Part shown: piece after piece, positions 35,830 through 45,249 of the stretch
How the letters are laid out: each line of letters opens with the position of its first letter
How positions within the stretch are numbered: the first letter of the stretch is position 1
Source: Spirosoma spitsbergense DSM 19989
GTDB taxonomy: Bacteria; Bacteroidota; Bacteroidia; Cytophagales; Spirosomataceae
DNA length: 64,000 nucleotides
Direction: 5' to 3'
Assembly (NCBI RefSeq): GCF_000374085.1
Contig: NZ_KB893455.1
Coordinates: forward strand, 32,139-96,138
Program-made: the position numbers and the translations under genes
The notes under the pieces: model-generated
What the model was told of the DNA's origin: nothing
Database searches by the model: none
What the model saw: only the letters and a program-made list of their open reading frames with translations

Positions 35830-37731
35830 TTATGACACCAACTCTACCTCATCCATATCTTTCTCCACGCGCAGGTTATCAATGATGAACCGCTGCCGAT
35901 CGGGCGTGTTCTTGCCCATGTAGTAGCTCAGCAACTTAAAAACCGATGTTTCCTTCTGCATGATGACGGGTTCCAGCCGCATGTTTTCGCCGATGAACAG
36001 GCCAAACTCGTCCGGCGAAATCTCACCCAGCCCTTTAAACCGGGTAATCTCTACCTTCTTCCCTCCTTTGGTCAGTTTATTCATAGCGGCCTGTTTTTCA
36101 TCCTCCGAGTAACAGTAGGTCGTTTCCTTGTGGTTTTTGGGATTGCGAACCCGGAACAGGGGCGTTTCCAGAATGTAGAGGTGCCCGTTACGGACCAGGT
36201 CAGGAAAAAACTGGAGAAAGAAGGTCAGCATCAGGAGCCGGATGTGCATACCGTCCACATCGGCATCGGTCGCAATCACGATGCGGTTGTAGCGAAGCCC
36301 TTCCAGACCGTCCTCAATATCGAGCGCGTGCTGGAGCAGGTTGAACTCTTCGTTTTCGTACACTACTTTCTTGGTCAGGCCAAAGCAGTTGAGCGGTTTA
36401 CCCCGCAAACTGAACACGGCCTGTAACTGCACATTGCGCGATTTGGTAATGGAACCACTGGCCGAATCGCCCTCGGTGATGAACAGGGTCGTTTCGAGTC
36501 GGTCATCGGCTTTCAGGTCAGGCAGGTGGTTGCGGCAGTCCCGCAGTTTTTTGTTGTGCAGGCTTGCCTTTTTAGCCCGGTCATTGGCCAGTTTTTTGAT
36601 ACCGGCGAGTTCTTTGCGCTCCCGCTCCGACTGTTCGATTCGTTTTTTGAGGGCATCCCGTATGGCGGGGTTGATGTGGAGGAAATCGTCTAACTGCGCT
36701 TTCACAAAATCGAGCACAAACGACCGGACGGATTGGCTGTCGGAGTCGGGTGCCATGTTGATAGAACCCAGCTTTGTTTTGGTCTGCGATTCAAAAACCG
36801 GCTCCTGTACCCGAATACTGATGGCTGCGATGATTGAGCCCCGAATATCGGACGGGTCATAATCCTTACCGAAGTGTTCGCGCACGGTTTTAACGATGGC
36901 TTCACGGAGGGACGCCAGGTGGGTACCGCCCTGCGTGGTATATTGCCCGTTTACGAACGAATAGTATTCTTCGCCATATTGGTTACCGTGCGTCAGGGCA
37001 ATTTCCAGGTCGTTTCCCTTCAAATGGATGATGGGATACCGGAGCGAATCTTCGTCTTTTTTGGTTTTGTCGCGCAGCAGGTCGAGCAGTCCATTCTGCG
37101 AAATGTATTTCTGTTTGTTGAAAGAGAGGGTAAGTCCGGCGTTCAGGTAGCAGTAATTCCAGATCATATTCTCCAGAAACTGCGGAATGAAATGAAAGTT
37201 CTTGAATACCGTATCGTCCGGCTCAAAGCAGATCAGCGTTCCATTTCGTTCGGCCGTAACCTCTTCGCCTTTGTGGGCAAGAATTCCCCGCTCAAATTCG
37301 GCCCATACCGAGCGGCCATCGCGGAAGGACTGAACCCGGAAATAGGTAGCCAGCGCATTGACGGCTTTTGTACCAACACCATTCAGCCCAACCGATTTCT
37401 GGAACGCACCCGAATCGTATTTACCGCCCGTATTGATTTTAGAAACGACTTCAACCACCTTACCCAATGGAATACCCCGCCCATAGTCGCGCACCTCAAC
37501 CCGGTGGTCCGTTACCCGAACCTCAATCGTTTTACCGAAGCCCATGACGTGTTCATCGATGCAATTATCAATTGTTTCTTTGATAAGGACGTATATACCA
37601 TCATCCGCAGCCGATCCGTCGCCCAGTTTACCGATATACATGCCTGGTCTCAGGCGAATGTGCTCACGCCAATCCAGCGAGCGGATACTATCTTCATTAT
37701 ATTGAACCGACTGATTCAGCAATTCTACCAT
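35830..37731 (-). CDS. parE: DNA topoisomerase IV subunit B (type IIA)
   Basis: 633 aa ATPase subunit that, with ParC, decatenates chromosomes. Features: GHKL ATPase ([11 protein letters not shown] with the Mg Asn, [24 protein letters not shown]), transducer domain, and the TOPRIM part ([12 protein letters not shown] with catalytic Glu, [11 protein letters not shown]). It lacks the C-terminal insert of Gram-negative GyrB, consistent with ParE. The parC partner does not follow here; pheA does. Divergent from the polysaccharide cluster, with 247 bases between. Confidence 0.93.
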   Translation of the reverse strand: MVELLNQSVQYNEDSIRSLDWREHIRLRPGMYIGKLGDGSAADDGIYVLIKETIDNCIDEHVMGFGKTIEVRVTDHRVEVRDYGRGIPLGKVVEVVSKINTGGKYDSGAFQKSVGLNGVGTKAVNALATYFRVQSFRDGRSVWAEFERGILAHKGEEVTAERNGTLICFEPDDTVFKNFHFIPQFLENMIWNYCYLNAGLTLSFNKQKYISQNGLLDLLRDKTKKDEDSLRYPIIHLKGNDLEIALTHGNQYGEEYYSFVNGQYTTQGGTHLASLREAIVKTVREHFGKDYDPSDIRGSIIAAISIRVQEPVFESQTKTKLGSINMAPDSDSQSVRSFVLDFVKAQLDDFLHINPAIRDALKKRIEQSERERKELAGIKKLANDRAKKASLHNKKLRDCRNHLPDLKADDRLETTLFITEGDSASGSITKSRNVQLQAVFSLRGKPLNCFGLTKKVVYENEEFNLLQHALDIEDGLEGLRYNRIVIATDADVDGMHIRLLMLTFFLQFFPDLVRNGHLYILETPLFRVRNPKNHKETTYCYSEDEKQAAMNKLTKGGKKVEITRFKGLGEISPDEFGLFIGENMRLEPVIMQKETSVFKLLSYYMGKNTPDRQRFIIDNLRVEKDMDEVELVS

Positions 37732-37978
37732 AGAAATTGATTAACTAAATTTTTAGTATAAGCAGTAACCGAATGTAACTACTTAGATGGAACATTGGAA
37801 AAGTTATACCGTTACATGACGATCATAAAATTACCGTAACGTAGGAAACTGTTTAAAATCCAGAAAAAGTTCACTTACTTTGTCAACTGAACACACCCTG
37901 TGTACTATGTACTACGTCTGTTCGTTAGATATAGGTCTTTTTCGCAATCGCATGAGAGTTGTTCGACTTCTTAAAAAT
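37732..37978. other. Leader between parE and the polysaccharide cluster
   Basis: 247 AT-rich bases between divergent parE and the first polysaccharide gene. The SLBB frame stays open upstream as far as TTG 37880, but the signal peptide lies beyond 37979, so most of this is probably the promoter and untranslated leader of the export cluster. TTACTTTG near 37875 resembles but does not match the -7 box, so no promoter is asserted. Confidence 0.45.
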
Positions 37979-40552
37979 ATGCAAAATTCAGGAATTAAAC
38001 ACCGCTTGCCACTTCTTTTTTTTTATTTTAATACAATCTTTTCCTCCCGTCTCTTTTGTGCCGCTCTGGCAGTGAGTTCCATGTTGCTGGGCTTTTCGGC
38101 TCAGGCTCAGATTACAGCTCCCAGTGCCACACCCAGTGCACCCAGCACATCACCAGCCAGTCCGGGTCGGGGTGCTCCCACCTTACCAGCCGGCGTGAAT
38201 GTCAATAACCTTCCCCCAAGCGTTCAGCAACAGATCAGACAGGCTACCCAGGGGAATGCCAACCAGCGGGGGCAAACGCAGGGAGCCAATGGAGCCAATG
38301 GGACCGCAACAGATCCTGCCCGTACGGGAGATGATTTTGAACGACAAGGAGATACTACGGCAAATGGTACGGATCAGGCAAGAGCTAAGCAGTTGTTCAG
38401 AGATGCACAAGAACGCGAAGCATCCGAAAGACGACAGAAATTATTTGGTTACTCCATCTTCGACCAGGCTATGGCGTCGAGCTTCCAGCCCAACATCAGC
38501 ATGGCTACGCCCCGGAACTACATTGTTGGCCCCGGCGATGAGCTGAACATTCGCATGTATGGCTATTCGGAAGGCGATTTTTCCCAGAAAGTATCACCGG
38601 AAGGGTTCGTTTACATTGCGGGTCAAACGGGTATTGGGCCAATTTCGGTAATAGGGCTGACGGTAGAGGCAACCAAAGCCCGGCTGACGAGCCGGATGGC
38701 CAATAAATTCGTAGGACTTCGCAATTCGTCGTACGGCGCTCAGAATACGTTTCTGGAAGTATCACTGGGTAACGTCCGGAGTATTCGGGTTACCGTAACG
38801 GGTGATGCCCTTAAACCGGGCACCTACACAATGTCCTCACTATCGACCGTTATGAACGCCATCTATCAGTCGGGTGGTCCGAGTGAAATCGGTTCATTCC
38901 GTAAGGTGCAGCTCATCCGTAACAATAAAGTTATTACAACCCTGGATCTGTATGACTATGTGCTGACCGGTGTTCAGCAAAATGACTTTCGACTACAGGA
39001 CAACGATAACATCCGGTTTACCACCTATATCGAACGGGTTGAAATTGGCGGAGCCATTAAACGGGAGAAAATCTTCGAAATGCTGCCGAAGGAAACGCTG
39101 GATCGGCTGCTGTTCTACGCGGGCGATTTTACGGCTAATGCCTACAAGAACAGAATCAAGGTTACGCGGCTGACCGACCGCGAACTTAAGGTGATTGACG
39201 TGACCGTTCCCGAATTCAAAACATTCGTGATGCAGGACGGGGACCAGGTCGAAGTAGAACGGTTACTGAACCGCTTTGAAAATAAGCTGACCATAGAAGG
39301 GGCTGTTTTCCGGCCGGGTGAGTATTCGCTCGATAACAACAAAACGCTCAAACAACTCATCGCTTCTGCCGAAGGTCTCAAAGGTGATGCCTTTACGGGC
39401 CGGATTAACATTATCAGAACGCGGGAAGACCTGGCGATTGAGAGTCTGTCAATTAACCTGGCCGATATCATGACGGGAGTGCAACCCGATATTCCGTTAC
39501 AGCGGGAAGACCAGGTTATTGTCCCTTCCCGCTTCGATCTGGCCCAGCAGGCTACCATCTCGGTAACGGGCGAGGTAAACAGCATTAATACCGAAATGCC
39601 CTTTATGGCTAACATGACACTGGACGATGCACTGGTTCGGACAGGTGGCCTGAAAGAATCGGCAGCAGCCTCGCAGGTAGAAGTTATCCGTCGGCGAAAA
39701 GATGTTGACCCCAGTTCGACAACGGCTCAACTGGCCACTGTTTTCCGTTTTGATGTTAACCGTGATCTCACTATTGGTAACGACGCCAATAAGACGTTTA
39801 CGCTGGAGCCATTTGACCAGATTGTCGTGCGCCGGTCGCCCAATTACGCGATTCAGCAGTACGCAGTGGTGGTGGGAGAGGTGATTGTACCGGGAGAGTA
39901 CGCCATTATCAGCAAAGACCAGAAAATTTCGGACCTGGTTGTTCAGGCTGGTGGATTATCGCCCTACGCCTATGTAGAGGGAGCAACGCTGGTACGCCCT
40001 GTGCAGTTGAGTGAGGATGAAATAAATCGAAAGCAACGAGCTATTGAAGAGATAGCCAGCAATGTGGCTAAGAGCGTAGTGGAAACCGAAGTCGTTACCA
40101 CTAGTACAGCCGAACCACTCAATATCGACCTGAAAAAAATCCTGGCTAACCCAGGCTCATCCGAGGATATACTGGTACAGGCGGGTGATGTACTGCGGAT
40201 ACCCAAGCTGTTAGAAACCGTTCGTATTCAAGGTGAAGTACAATTACCAAACACGGTACGGTACCGGGCTAATCAGACTTTTCAGGACTATATATCCCAA
40301 ACGGGCGGTTACACCTCGAAATCGCAGAAACGGAAGTCATTTATTGTATACGCAAACGGGTCCGTTGATCGGACCCGCAAGTTCATGTTTTTTAACATAT
40401 ACCCTCACGTAGCACCCGGTGCAGAAATAGTAGTACCACGTGAAGCCCGGACTCCGTTGAGTGCCCAGCAAATACTAACATCTACTGTTGGTATTGCGGG
40501 TTCTTTACTAACACTTATTACTACCCTTCTAGTGATATCCCGTATTAAATAA
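37979..40552 (+). CDS. SLBB-domain polysaccharide export protein (OPX)
   Basis: 857 aa from ATG 37979 (MQNSGIKHRLPLLF), chosen because the hydrophobic signal ending GFSAQAQ follows; earlier in-frame starts exist. After a Pro/Ser/Gln/Asn-rich linker (about 45-115), the Poly_export domain (YIVGPGDELNIRMYGYSEGDFS) starts, then several SLBB domains (VTVTGDALKPGTYTMSS, LTIEGAVFRPGEYSLD, YAVVVGEVIVPGEYAIIS, VRIQGEVQLPNTVRYR). The extreme C-terminus is a membrane helix. It would form the outer-membrane export channel for the glycan made by the downstream genes. The Wzz-like gene follows after 16 bases. Confidence 0.93.
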   Translation: MQNSGIKHRLPLLFFYFNTIFSSRLFCAALAVSSMLLGFSAQAQITAPSATPSAPSTSPASPGRGAPTLPAGVNVNNLPPSVQQQIRQATQGNANQRGQTQGANGANGTATDPARTGDDFERQGDTTANGTDQARAKQLFRDAQEREASERRQKLFGYSIFDQAMASSFQPNISMATPRNYIVGPGDELNIRMYGYSEGDFSQKVSPEGFVYIAGQTGIGPISVIGLTVEATKARLTSRMANKFVGLRNSSYGAQNTFLEVSLGNVRSIRVTVTGDALKPGTYTMSSLSTVMNAIYQSGGPSEIGSFRKVQLIRNNKVITTLDLYDYVLTGVQQNDFRLQDNDNIRFTTYIERVEIGGAIKREKIFEMLPKETLDRLLFYAGDFTANAYKNRIKVTRLTDRELKVIDVTVPEFKTFVMQDGDQVEVERLLNRFENKLTIEGAVFRPGEYSLDNNKTLKQLIASAEGLKGDAFTGRINIIRTREDLAIESLSINLADIMTGVQPDIPLQREDQVIVPSRFDLAQQATISVTGEVNSINTEMPFMANMTLDDALVRTGGLKESAAASQVEVIRRRKDVDPSSTTAQLATVFRFDVNRDLTIGNDANKTFTLEPFDQIVVRRSPNYAIQQYAVVVGEVIVPGEYAIISKDQKISDLVVQAGGLSPYAYVEGATLVRPVQLSEDEINRKQRAIEEIASNVAKSVVETEVVTTSTAEPLNIDLKKILANPGSSEDILVQAGDVLRIPKLLETVRIQGEVQLPNTVRYRANQTFQDYISQTGGYTSKSQKRKSFIVYANGSVDRTRKFMFFNIYPHVAPGAEIVVPREARTPLSAQQILTSTVGIAGSLLTLITTLLVISRIK

Positions 40553-40568
40553 TCGGGCATTTATCGTT

Positions 40569-41690
40569 ATGGATTCTAACAACGTATCGGATACAACCAA
40601 CACTGGTCCACTGGTAACAGCCCATTCGCTGCCACCCGATCAGATATCGCCCAAGTCGCTGATTCTACGCGTTTTTCAATTAAAAAATGTAGCCCGGCGA
40701 AACTGGAAACTACTGCTTATCCTGATTGCCCTGGGTGCGGTGGGCGGTTTTATTTACGATTCACTCAATAAAACCAGGACCACCTACACAGGAACCATTA
40801 TGTTTAACCTGGGCGGAGGTTCAACGAGTGGAGGCTTCGGCGGAGACCTAGGCCAATTGGCGGGTGCGTTCGGTCTGGGGTCGGGCGCACCGGATGCCAG
40901 CATTTTTTCGGGCGATAACTTTCTGATTTACGCCAAATCCAGACCCGTTGTGGAGAAAACTCTGATGAAGACGGATACCATCAACGGGAAAGATACACTG
41001 TTGATAAACTACTACATCCGCCATAGCGGCATTCGGGATAAGGAGTGGGAAGATAATGACACCCTGCGTGCCTTCTACTTCAACCGGCCCAAGAAACCCG
41101 CCGAATACAACAAGCTGGAGCGGTCGGCCATGGCAGCCATTTACGGGCGTATCCAAGGTGAAATTTCGGTCACTCAGCCCGAGCGCAAATCATCCTTTAT
41201 GGAGCTGGGCTGTTTTATGGAAGACGAGCAACTGACCGCTACCTTTCTGACTACGCACCTGAAAACCATTGAAGAGGATTACCAGGCCAAGCAAACCAAA
41301 AAAACCAGCGAAATGCTAACGGTGCTGGAGTCCAGGGCCGATTCGATTGCCGGTCTTCTGAGTGGTACCGAAAATAAACTGGCCCGGTATATGGACCAAA
41401 ACCAGCAGGTAGTAGTAGCACAGGCCAAGATTCAGGAAAACCGGCTGACACGTAACTCCACCTTTCTGACCTCCATCTACTATCAGGCCGTGCAAAGTGC
41501 CGAAAATATGCGCCTGTCTCTGATTCGGGAAACCCCTTTGTTTACCATTATCGAGCCTGTTTCATTACCGCTGTACATGGAGGTCCTCAAACCCGGAGGC
41601 CTGCAGATTGGCTTAGCCCTTGGTCTGGTTCTGGGTATTATTATTGTTTTCCTGCGCGAATCCTACCGGTCAATCATGCGGGGAAACTAA
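40569..41690 (+). CDS. Wzz-type polysaccharide chain regulator (PCP)
   Basis: 373 aa inner-membrane protein with the co-polymerase layout: a cytoplasmic N-terminus, TM1 (about 47-66, LLLILIALGAVGGFIYD), a large periplasmic region with helices (TSEMLTVLESRADSIAGLL), and TM2 near the C-terminus (about 345-365, ALGLVLGIIIVFL), followed by a short basic tail. No Walker tyrosine-kinase domain, so it is not a BY-kinase fusion. A Gly-rich stretch (LGGGSTSGGFGGDLGQLAGA) after TM1 is unusual. Partner of the SLBB protein next door. Confidence 0.88.
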   Translation: MDSNNVSDTTNTGPLVTAHSLPPDQISPKSLILRVFQLKNVARRNWKLLLILIALGAVGGFIYDSLNKTRTTYTGTIMFNLGGGSTSGGFGGDLGQLAGAFGLGSGAPDASIFSGDNFLIYAKSRPVVEKTLMKTDTINGKDTLLINYYIRHSGIRDKEWEDNDTLRAFYFNRPKKPAEYNKLERSAMAAIYGRIQGEISVTQPERKSSFMELGCFMEDEQLTATFLTTHLKTIEEDYQAKQTKKTSEMLTVLESRADSIAGLLSGTENKLARYMDQNQQVVVAQAKIQENRLTRNSTFLTSIYYQAVQSAENMRLSLIRETPLFTIIEPVSLPLYMEVLKPGGLQIGLALGLVLGIIIVFLRESYRSIMRGN

Positions 41691-41741
41691 CCGCCGTGGT
41701 TTATCCTTATCATTCATACGCGCTTTTAACGTATACTTGTT

Positions 41742-42581
41742 TTGCAAACGCACGAAGTAATTATTGAGCCGGGCCGTTCAGAACGGCACTATTGGGCAGA
41801 CCTGTGGCGTAACCGGGAGTTAATGTACATCCTGTCGATGCGCGACGTGTCTGTTCGCTATAAGCAAACAGCTCTGGGCACCGCCTGGGGGCTGATCCGC
41901 CCGCTGACAACGATGCTGATTATGGTATTCGTATTCAGTAAAATTGCCAAGCTCCCACCCGACCCCGGTGTTCCGTACCCCCTGATGGTACTGGGTGGCA
42001 TAACGGTATGGACGTTTTTCTCCACGGCTTTTACCCAAATCAGCAACAGCGTCACGCTGAACTCCAACCTGGTAACCAAGGTGTACTTTCCCCGGCTGAT
42101 TATGCCGATAAGCGCCGTTGCCGTTAGTTTTGTCGACTTCCTGGTTTCGCTGGGTTTATTTATTCTGCTGGCTATCTGGTATCAGTTCATACCCGACTGG
42201 CATTTGCTTCTTTTGCCCGCCTTTATTGTGCTGGCGCTGATGGCCTCCTTTGCATTCGGCTTGTTTTTTGCCGCTGTCAACGTGCGGTTTCGCGATATTG
42301 GCCAGCTCATCCCCTTTGTGGTACAGGTTGGTTTTTACGTTTGCCCCATTGCCTACAGCAGCAGACTAGTGGCCGATAAGGCCAACGAATGGTGGGCACC
42401 CTTCTACTGGCTTAACCCAATGGTGGGTATTATTGATGGCTTCCGCTGGGCGTTACTTGGCGAAAGAGCGTATTTTAACCCCAAGAGTTTACTGCTCTCG
42501 GTTAGTATTGTATTCGTATGTTTAGCCTTATCGCTCTACTTTTTTCGGAAACGGGAGAATACCTTTGTAGATGATATTTAA
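41742..42581 (+). CDS. ABC-2 transporter permease (Wzm type)
   Basis: 279 aa. Five to six membrane segments follow a cytoplasmic N-terminus: RYKQTALGTAWGLIRPLTTM is the conserved ABC-2 glycan-exporter start, and LMVLGGITVWTFFSTAF, DFLVSLGLFILLAIW and ASFAFGLFFAAVNVRFRDI follow. It pairs with the ATPase downstream to move lipid-linked polysaccharide across the inner membrane. The start is TTG 41742, as no ATG precedes the conserved RSERHYWADLWRNRELMY segment and the next ATG (41823) would remove it. Confidence 0.92.
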   Translation: MQTHEVIIEPGRSERHYWADLWRNRELMYILSMRDVSVRYKQTALGTAWGLIRPLTTMLIMVFVFSKIAKLPPDPGVPYPLMVLGGITVWTFFSTAFTQISNSVTLNSNLVTKVYFPRLIMPISAVAVSFVDFLVSLGLFILLAIWYQFIPDWHLLLLPAFIVLALMASFAFGLFFAAVNVRFRDIGQLIPFVVQVGFYVCPIAYSSRLVADKANEWWAPFYWLNPMVGIIDGFRWALLGERAYFNPKSLLLSVSIVFVCLALSLYFFRKRENTFVDDI

Positions 42582-42592
42582 AAAAACAGTCA

Positions 42593-42683
42593 TAAGTTAG
42601 TAAGTCGTAGGTCAGCAAGTTGTAACTGCTGACGTAGATACGAGCGTGAGAACGCTACTTGCTGACTTACGACTTACGACTTA
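42593..42683. repeat. Inverted repeat between Wzm and Wzt genes
   Basis: Left arm 42593-42620 and right arm 42657-42683 pair closely; both consist of aagtcgt-like units (cttacgacttacgactta on the right). A smaller hairpin lies in the loop. It starts 12 bases after the Wzm stop and ends 18 bases before the Wzt ATG. As these genes are co-directional, it could tune Wzt expression. Confidence 0.85.
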
Positions 42684-42700
42684 CGCCTTACCACTTCACC

Positions 42701-43957
42701 ATGTCTGTCATTACGGTCGAAAATATAAGTAAGCAATACATCATTGACCACCAAAAGGGCAAAGGGGGTACCACGCTGCGCGATGTTATCACGGAAAACC
42801 TGAAAAGCCTGATCGGTAAAAAAACAAAAACTACCATTACGCATGAGGAGTTCTGGGCTTTGAAGGATGTCAACTTCTCCATCGAACAGGGCGACCGCGT
42901 GGGTATTGTGGGGCATAACGGGGCGGGTAAGTCAACGATGCTTAAGATACTGAGTAAGATTATCCAGCCCACTACCGGTATGGTGCGCATTAAGGGCCGG
43001 GTAGCCAGTTTGCTGGAAGTAGGAACCGGTTTTCACCCCGAACTGACAGGTCGGGAAAACATCTACCTCAACGGTTCCCTGCTGGGTATGTCGCGCACTG
43101 AGATCAGAAAACAATTCGACGCGATTGTGGCCTTTGCCGGGGTTGAAAAGTTTCTGGATACCCCCGTCAAACGATACTCATCGGGGATGTACGTCCGGCT
43201 TGGCTTTGCCATTTCGGCCCACCTGGACCCTGAAATCATGATTGTGGATGAAGTACTGGCCGTGGGCGATGCTGAGTTTCAGAAAAAGAGTCTCGGCAAA
43301 ATGCGCGATAACTCGGCGAGTGGCCGAACCATCATCTTCGTTAGTCATAACCTGACGGCGGTGCAGGCACTCTGCAACAAGACGCTGTATTTTGAAAAAG
43401 GCCGCTTAATTGAGCAGGGGGAAACCAATCAGGTGATTGCTTCCTACATCAGTAAAGTATCCAAAACCCGTTTGGTCCGTCAGTGGGATACGCCCAAAGA
43501 AGCACCCGGTAATGACCTGGTTCGCATTCGCCGGATTGAACTTGTCCCCGATTACCCGGACAACCTGACGCATATCGATGTTCGGACCCCCATGACGCTT
43601 CGGTTCGAGTTCTGGAACCAGATGGACAATGCCAACCTGAACCTGAGTATGCATCTCAACTCGCTCACGGGTGAGTGCATCTTCAACGTCGGTACCCAAT
43701 CACAACCGTACGGAAAAGGGTTGATAGCCGCAGAATGTACCATTCCCGGCTATTTTCTGAACGATGGCTCCTATACCATTTCTATGATGGTGGTGAAGGA
43801 TACCGTGACCCCACTCTTTGTTATGGAAGAAGCCATTACCTTTGATGTAGAAGATTACCGGGAGGGTATTGCCTGGTACGGCAAATGGCCGGGCTACGTC
43901 CGTCCGCAGTTTCCGTTTCACATCAAAATGCTGGAACCGGTAGCCAGTAAACAGTAA
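42701..43957 (+). CDS. ABC transporter ATPase with glycan-binding C-terminal domain (Wzt type)
   Basis: 418 aa. The ATPase (1-240) has Walker A GIVGHNGAGKSTM, signature YSSGMYVRLGFAI and Walker B IMIVDEVLAVGDAEF. The C-terminal domain (about 265-405) is a Wzt_C-like beta sandwich (LRFEFWNQMDNANLNLSMHL, PGYFLNDGSYTISMMV); in well-studied O-antigen systems this domain binds the modified end of the finished glycan. The start ATG 42701 lies just after an inverted repeat; the longer in-frame start is inside the repeat and rejected. It argues that chain-terminated polysaccharide is exported by this ABC pathway. Confidence 0.92.
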   Translation: MSVITVENISKQYIIDHQKGKGGTTLRDVITENLKSLIGKKTKTTITHEEFWALKDVNFSIEQGDRVGIVGHNGAGKSTMLKILSKIIQPTTGMVRIKGRVASLLEVGTGFHPELTGRENIYLNGSLLGMSRTEIRKQFDAIVAFAGVEKFLDTPVKRYSSGMYVRLGFAISAHLDPEIMIVDEVLAVGDAEFQKKSLGKMRDNSASGRTIIFVSHNLTAVQALCNKTLYFEKGRLIEQGETNQVIASYISKVSKTRLVRQWDTPKEAPGNDLVRIRRIELVPDYPDNLTHIDVRTPMTLRFEFWNQMDNANLNLSMHLNSLTGECIFNVGTQSQPYGKGLIAAECTIPGYFLNDGSYTISMMVVKDTVTPLFVMEEAITFDVEDYREGIAWYGKWPGYVRPQFPFHIKMLEPVASKQ

Positions 43958-44053
43958 GTCGTTGTAGTTAACGGGGGTTGGATTATCCTCCCTGTTAACA
44001 GGCTATGACTGTTCGACAACGGATAGTTATTCACTACTAATGCTTTTGGATTG

Positions 44054-45157
44054 ATGATTAACGTCACTAAATCATATTTACCAGACCTCGATGAGTACGT
44101 TACTCACTTAAAAGGCATCTGGGAGCGCGTACACCTGACAAACGACGGCCCGCTGCTGCGTGAGCTGGAAGCGCAGCTGAAAGAGTATCTGGGCGTGAAA
44201 CACCTGAAATTCTGCACCAACGGTACCATTGTCCTACAGATGGCCCTGAAGGTGCTCAACATCAGTAAAGAGGTTATTACCACACCATTTTCTTACGTAG
44301 CCACAACAAACGCACTGCTCTGGGGAGGTTGCACACCCATTTTCGCGGATATTCGCCCGGACGATTTTAACATCAATCCCGATAAAATTGAGAGCCTCAT
44401 CACCGAAAATACGGAGGCTATTATGGCAACGCACGTGTATGGTAATGCCTGCCAGATTGAGCAGATTGAAGCCATAGCCCAGAAACATAACCTGAAGGTT
44501 ATTTACGACGCAGCGCACACCTTCGGGGCCAGCTACAAAGGAAATTCCATTCTGAGTTATGGCGATATAAGCACCTGTAGCTTTCACGCCACGAAAGTAT
44601 TTCATACGGTGGAGGGCGGTTGCATCGTCACCAATGATGATGCCATCGCGGAGCAGTTGCATCATTTCCGTTCATTCGGACACCAGAACGACAACTACTA
44701 CGGTGTTGGCATCAACGCCAAGAACTCGGAATTTCACGCAGCCATGGGGTTATGCGTGCTGCCCAAAGTACCGGAGCTGATTGCCGCCCGGAAGGAGCGG
44801 TTCCACTACTACGATACCCGGCTTGATTTCACCCGGATAACTCGCCCAACCCTGATTCCTGGCATGGATTACAACTATGCCTACTACCCGGTTGTGCTCG
44901 ATTCGGAAGAAACCCTGCTGCGGGTTATGGATATGCTGAAGGCGCAGGCCATCATGCCCCGGCGGTATTTTTACCCCTCGCTCAACACGTTGCCGTTTGC
45001 CCTCAGAGGAGGAGTTGAGCAGCCTTGCCCGGTTTCGGAAGATGTGGCACTGCGGGTGTTATGCCTCCCCCTTTATCCTGACCTGGCCGAAGCAGATGCC
45101 GACCGAATTGCGACGCTGGTTAATGAAGCCGTTGTGGCCGTTGGTGAAATTATATAG
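44054..45157 (+). CDS. DegT/DnrJ/EryC1-type sugar aminotransferase
   Basis: 367 aa PLP-dependent enzyme that puts an amino group on a nucleotide-linked keto sugar. FCTNGTIVLQMALKV, TTPFSYVATTNALLWGGC, VIYDAAHTFGASY (PLP ring Asp152) and CSFHATKVFHTVEGG (PLP Lys181) are characteristic. ATG 44054 is used; a TTG just before it is also open. Its product, a 4- or 3-amino sugar, could be acylated by the transferase at 48113 and formylated by the enzyme at 63133. Confidence 0.93.
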   Translation: MINVTKSYLPDLDEYVTHLKGIWERVHLTNDGPLLRELEAQLKEYLGVKHLKFCTNGTIVLQMALKVLNISKEVITTPFSYVATTNALLWGGCTPIFADIRPDDFNINPDKIESLITENTEAIMATHVYGNACQIEQIEAIAQKHNLKVIYDAAHTFGASYKGNSILSYGDISTCSFHATKVFHTVEGGCIVTNDDAIAEQLHHFRSFGHQNDNYYGVGINAKNSEFHAAMGLCVLPKVPELIAARKERFHYYDTRLDFTRITRPTLIPGMDYNYAYYPVVLDSEETLLRVMDMLKAQAIMPRRYFYPSLNTLPFALRGGVEQPCPVSEDVALRVLCLPLYPDLAEADADRIATLVNEAVVAVGEII

Positions 45158-45249
45158 TTAATAGTAACCAGTTGCAATCAAAAAATTAGTCGTTGAGTTG
45201 CTGGCGGTCGCTTTTCACGCGCAGCTATCCGTACGGCCCTTTGTCCATT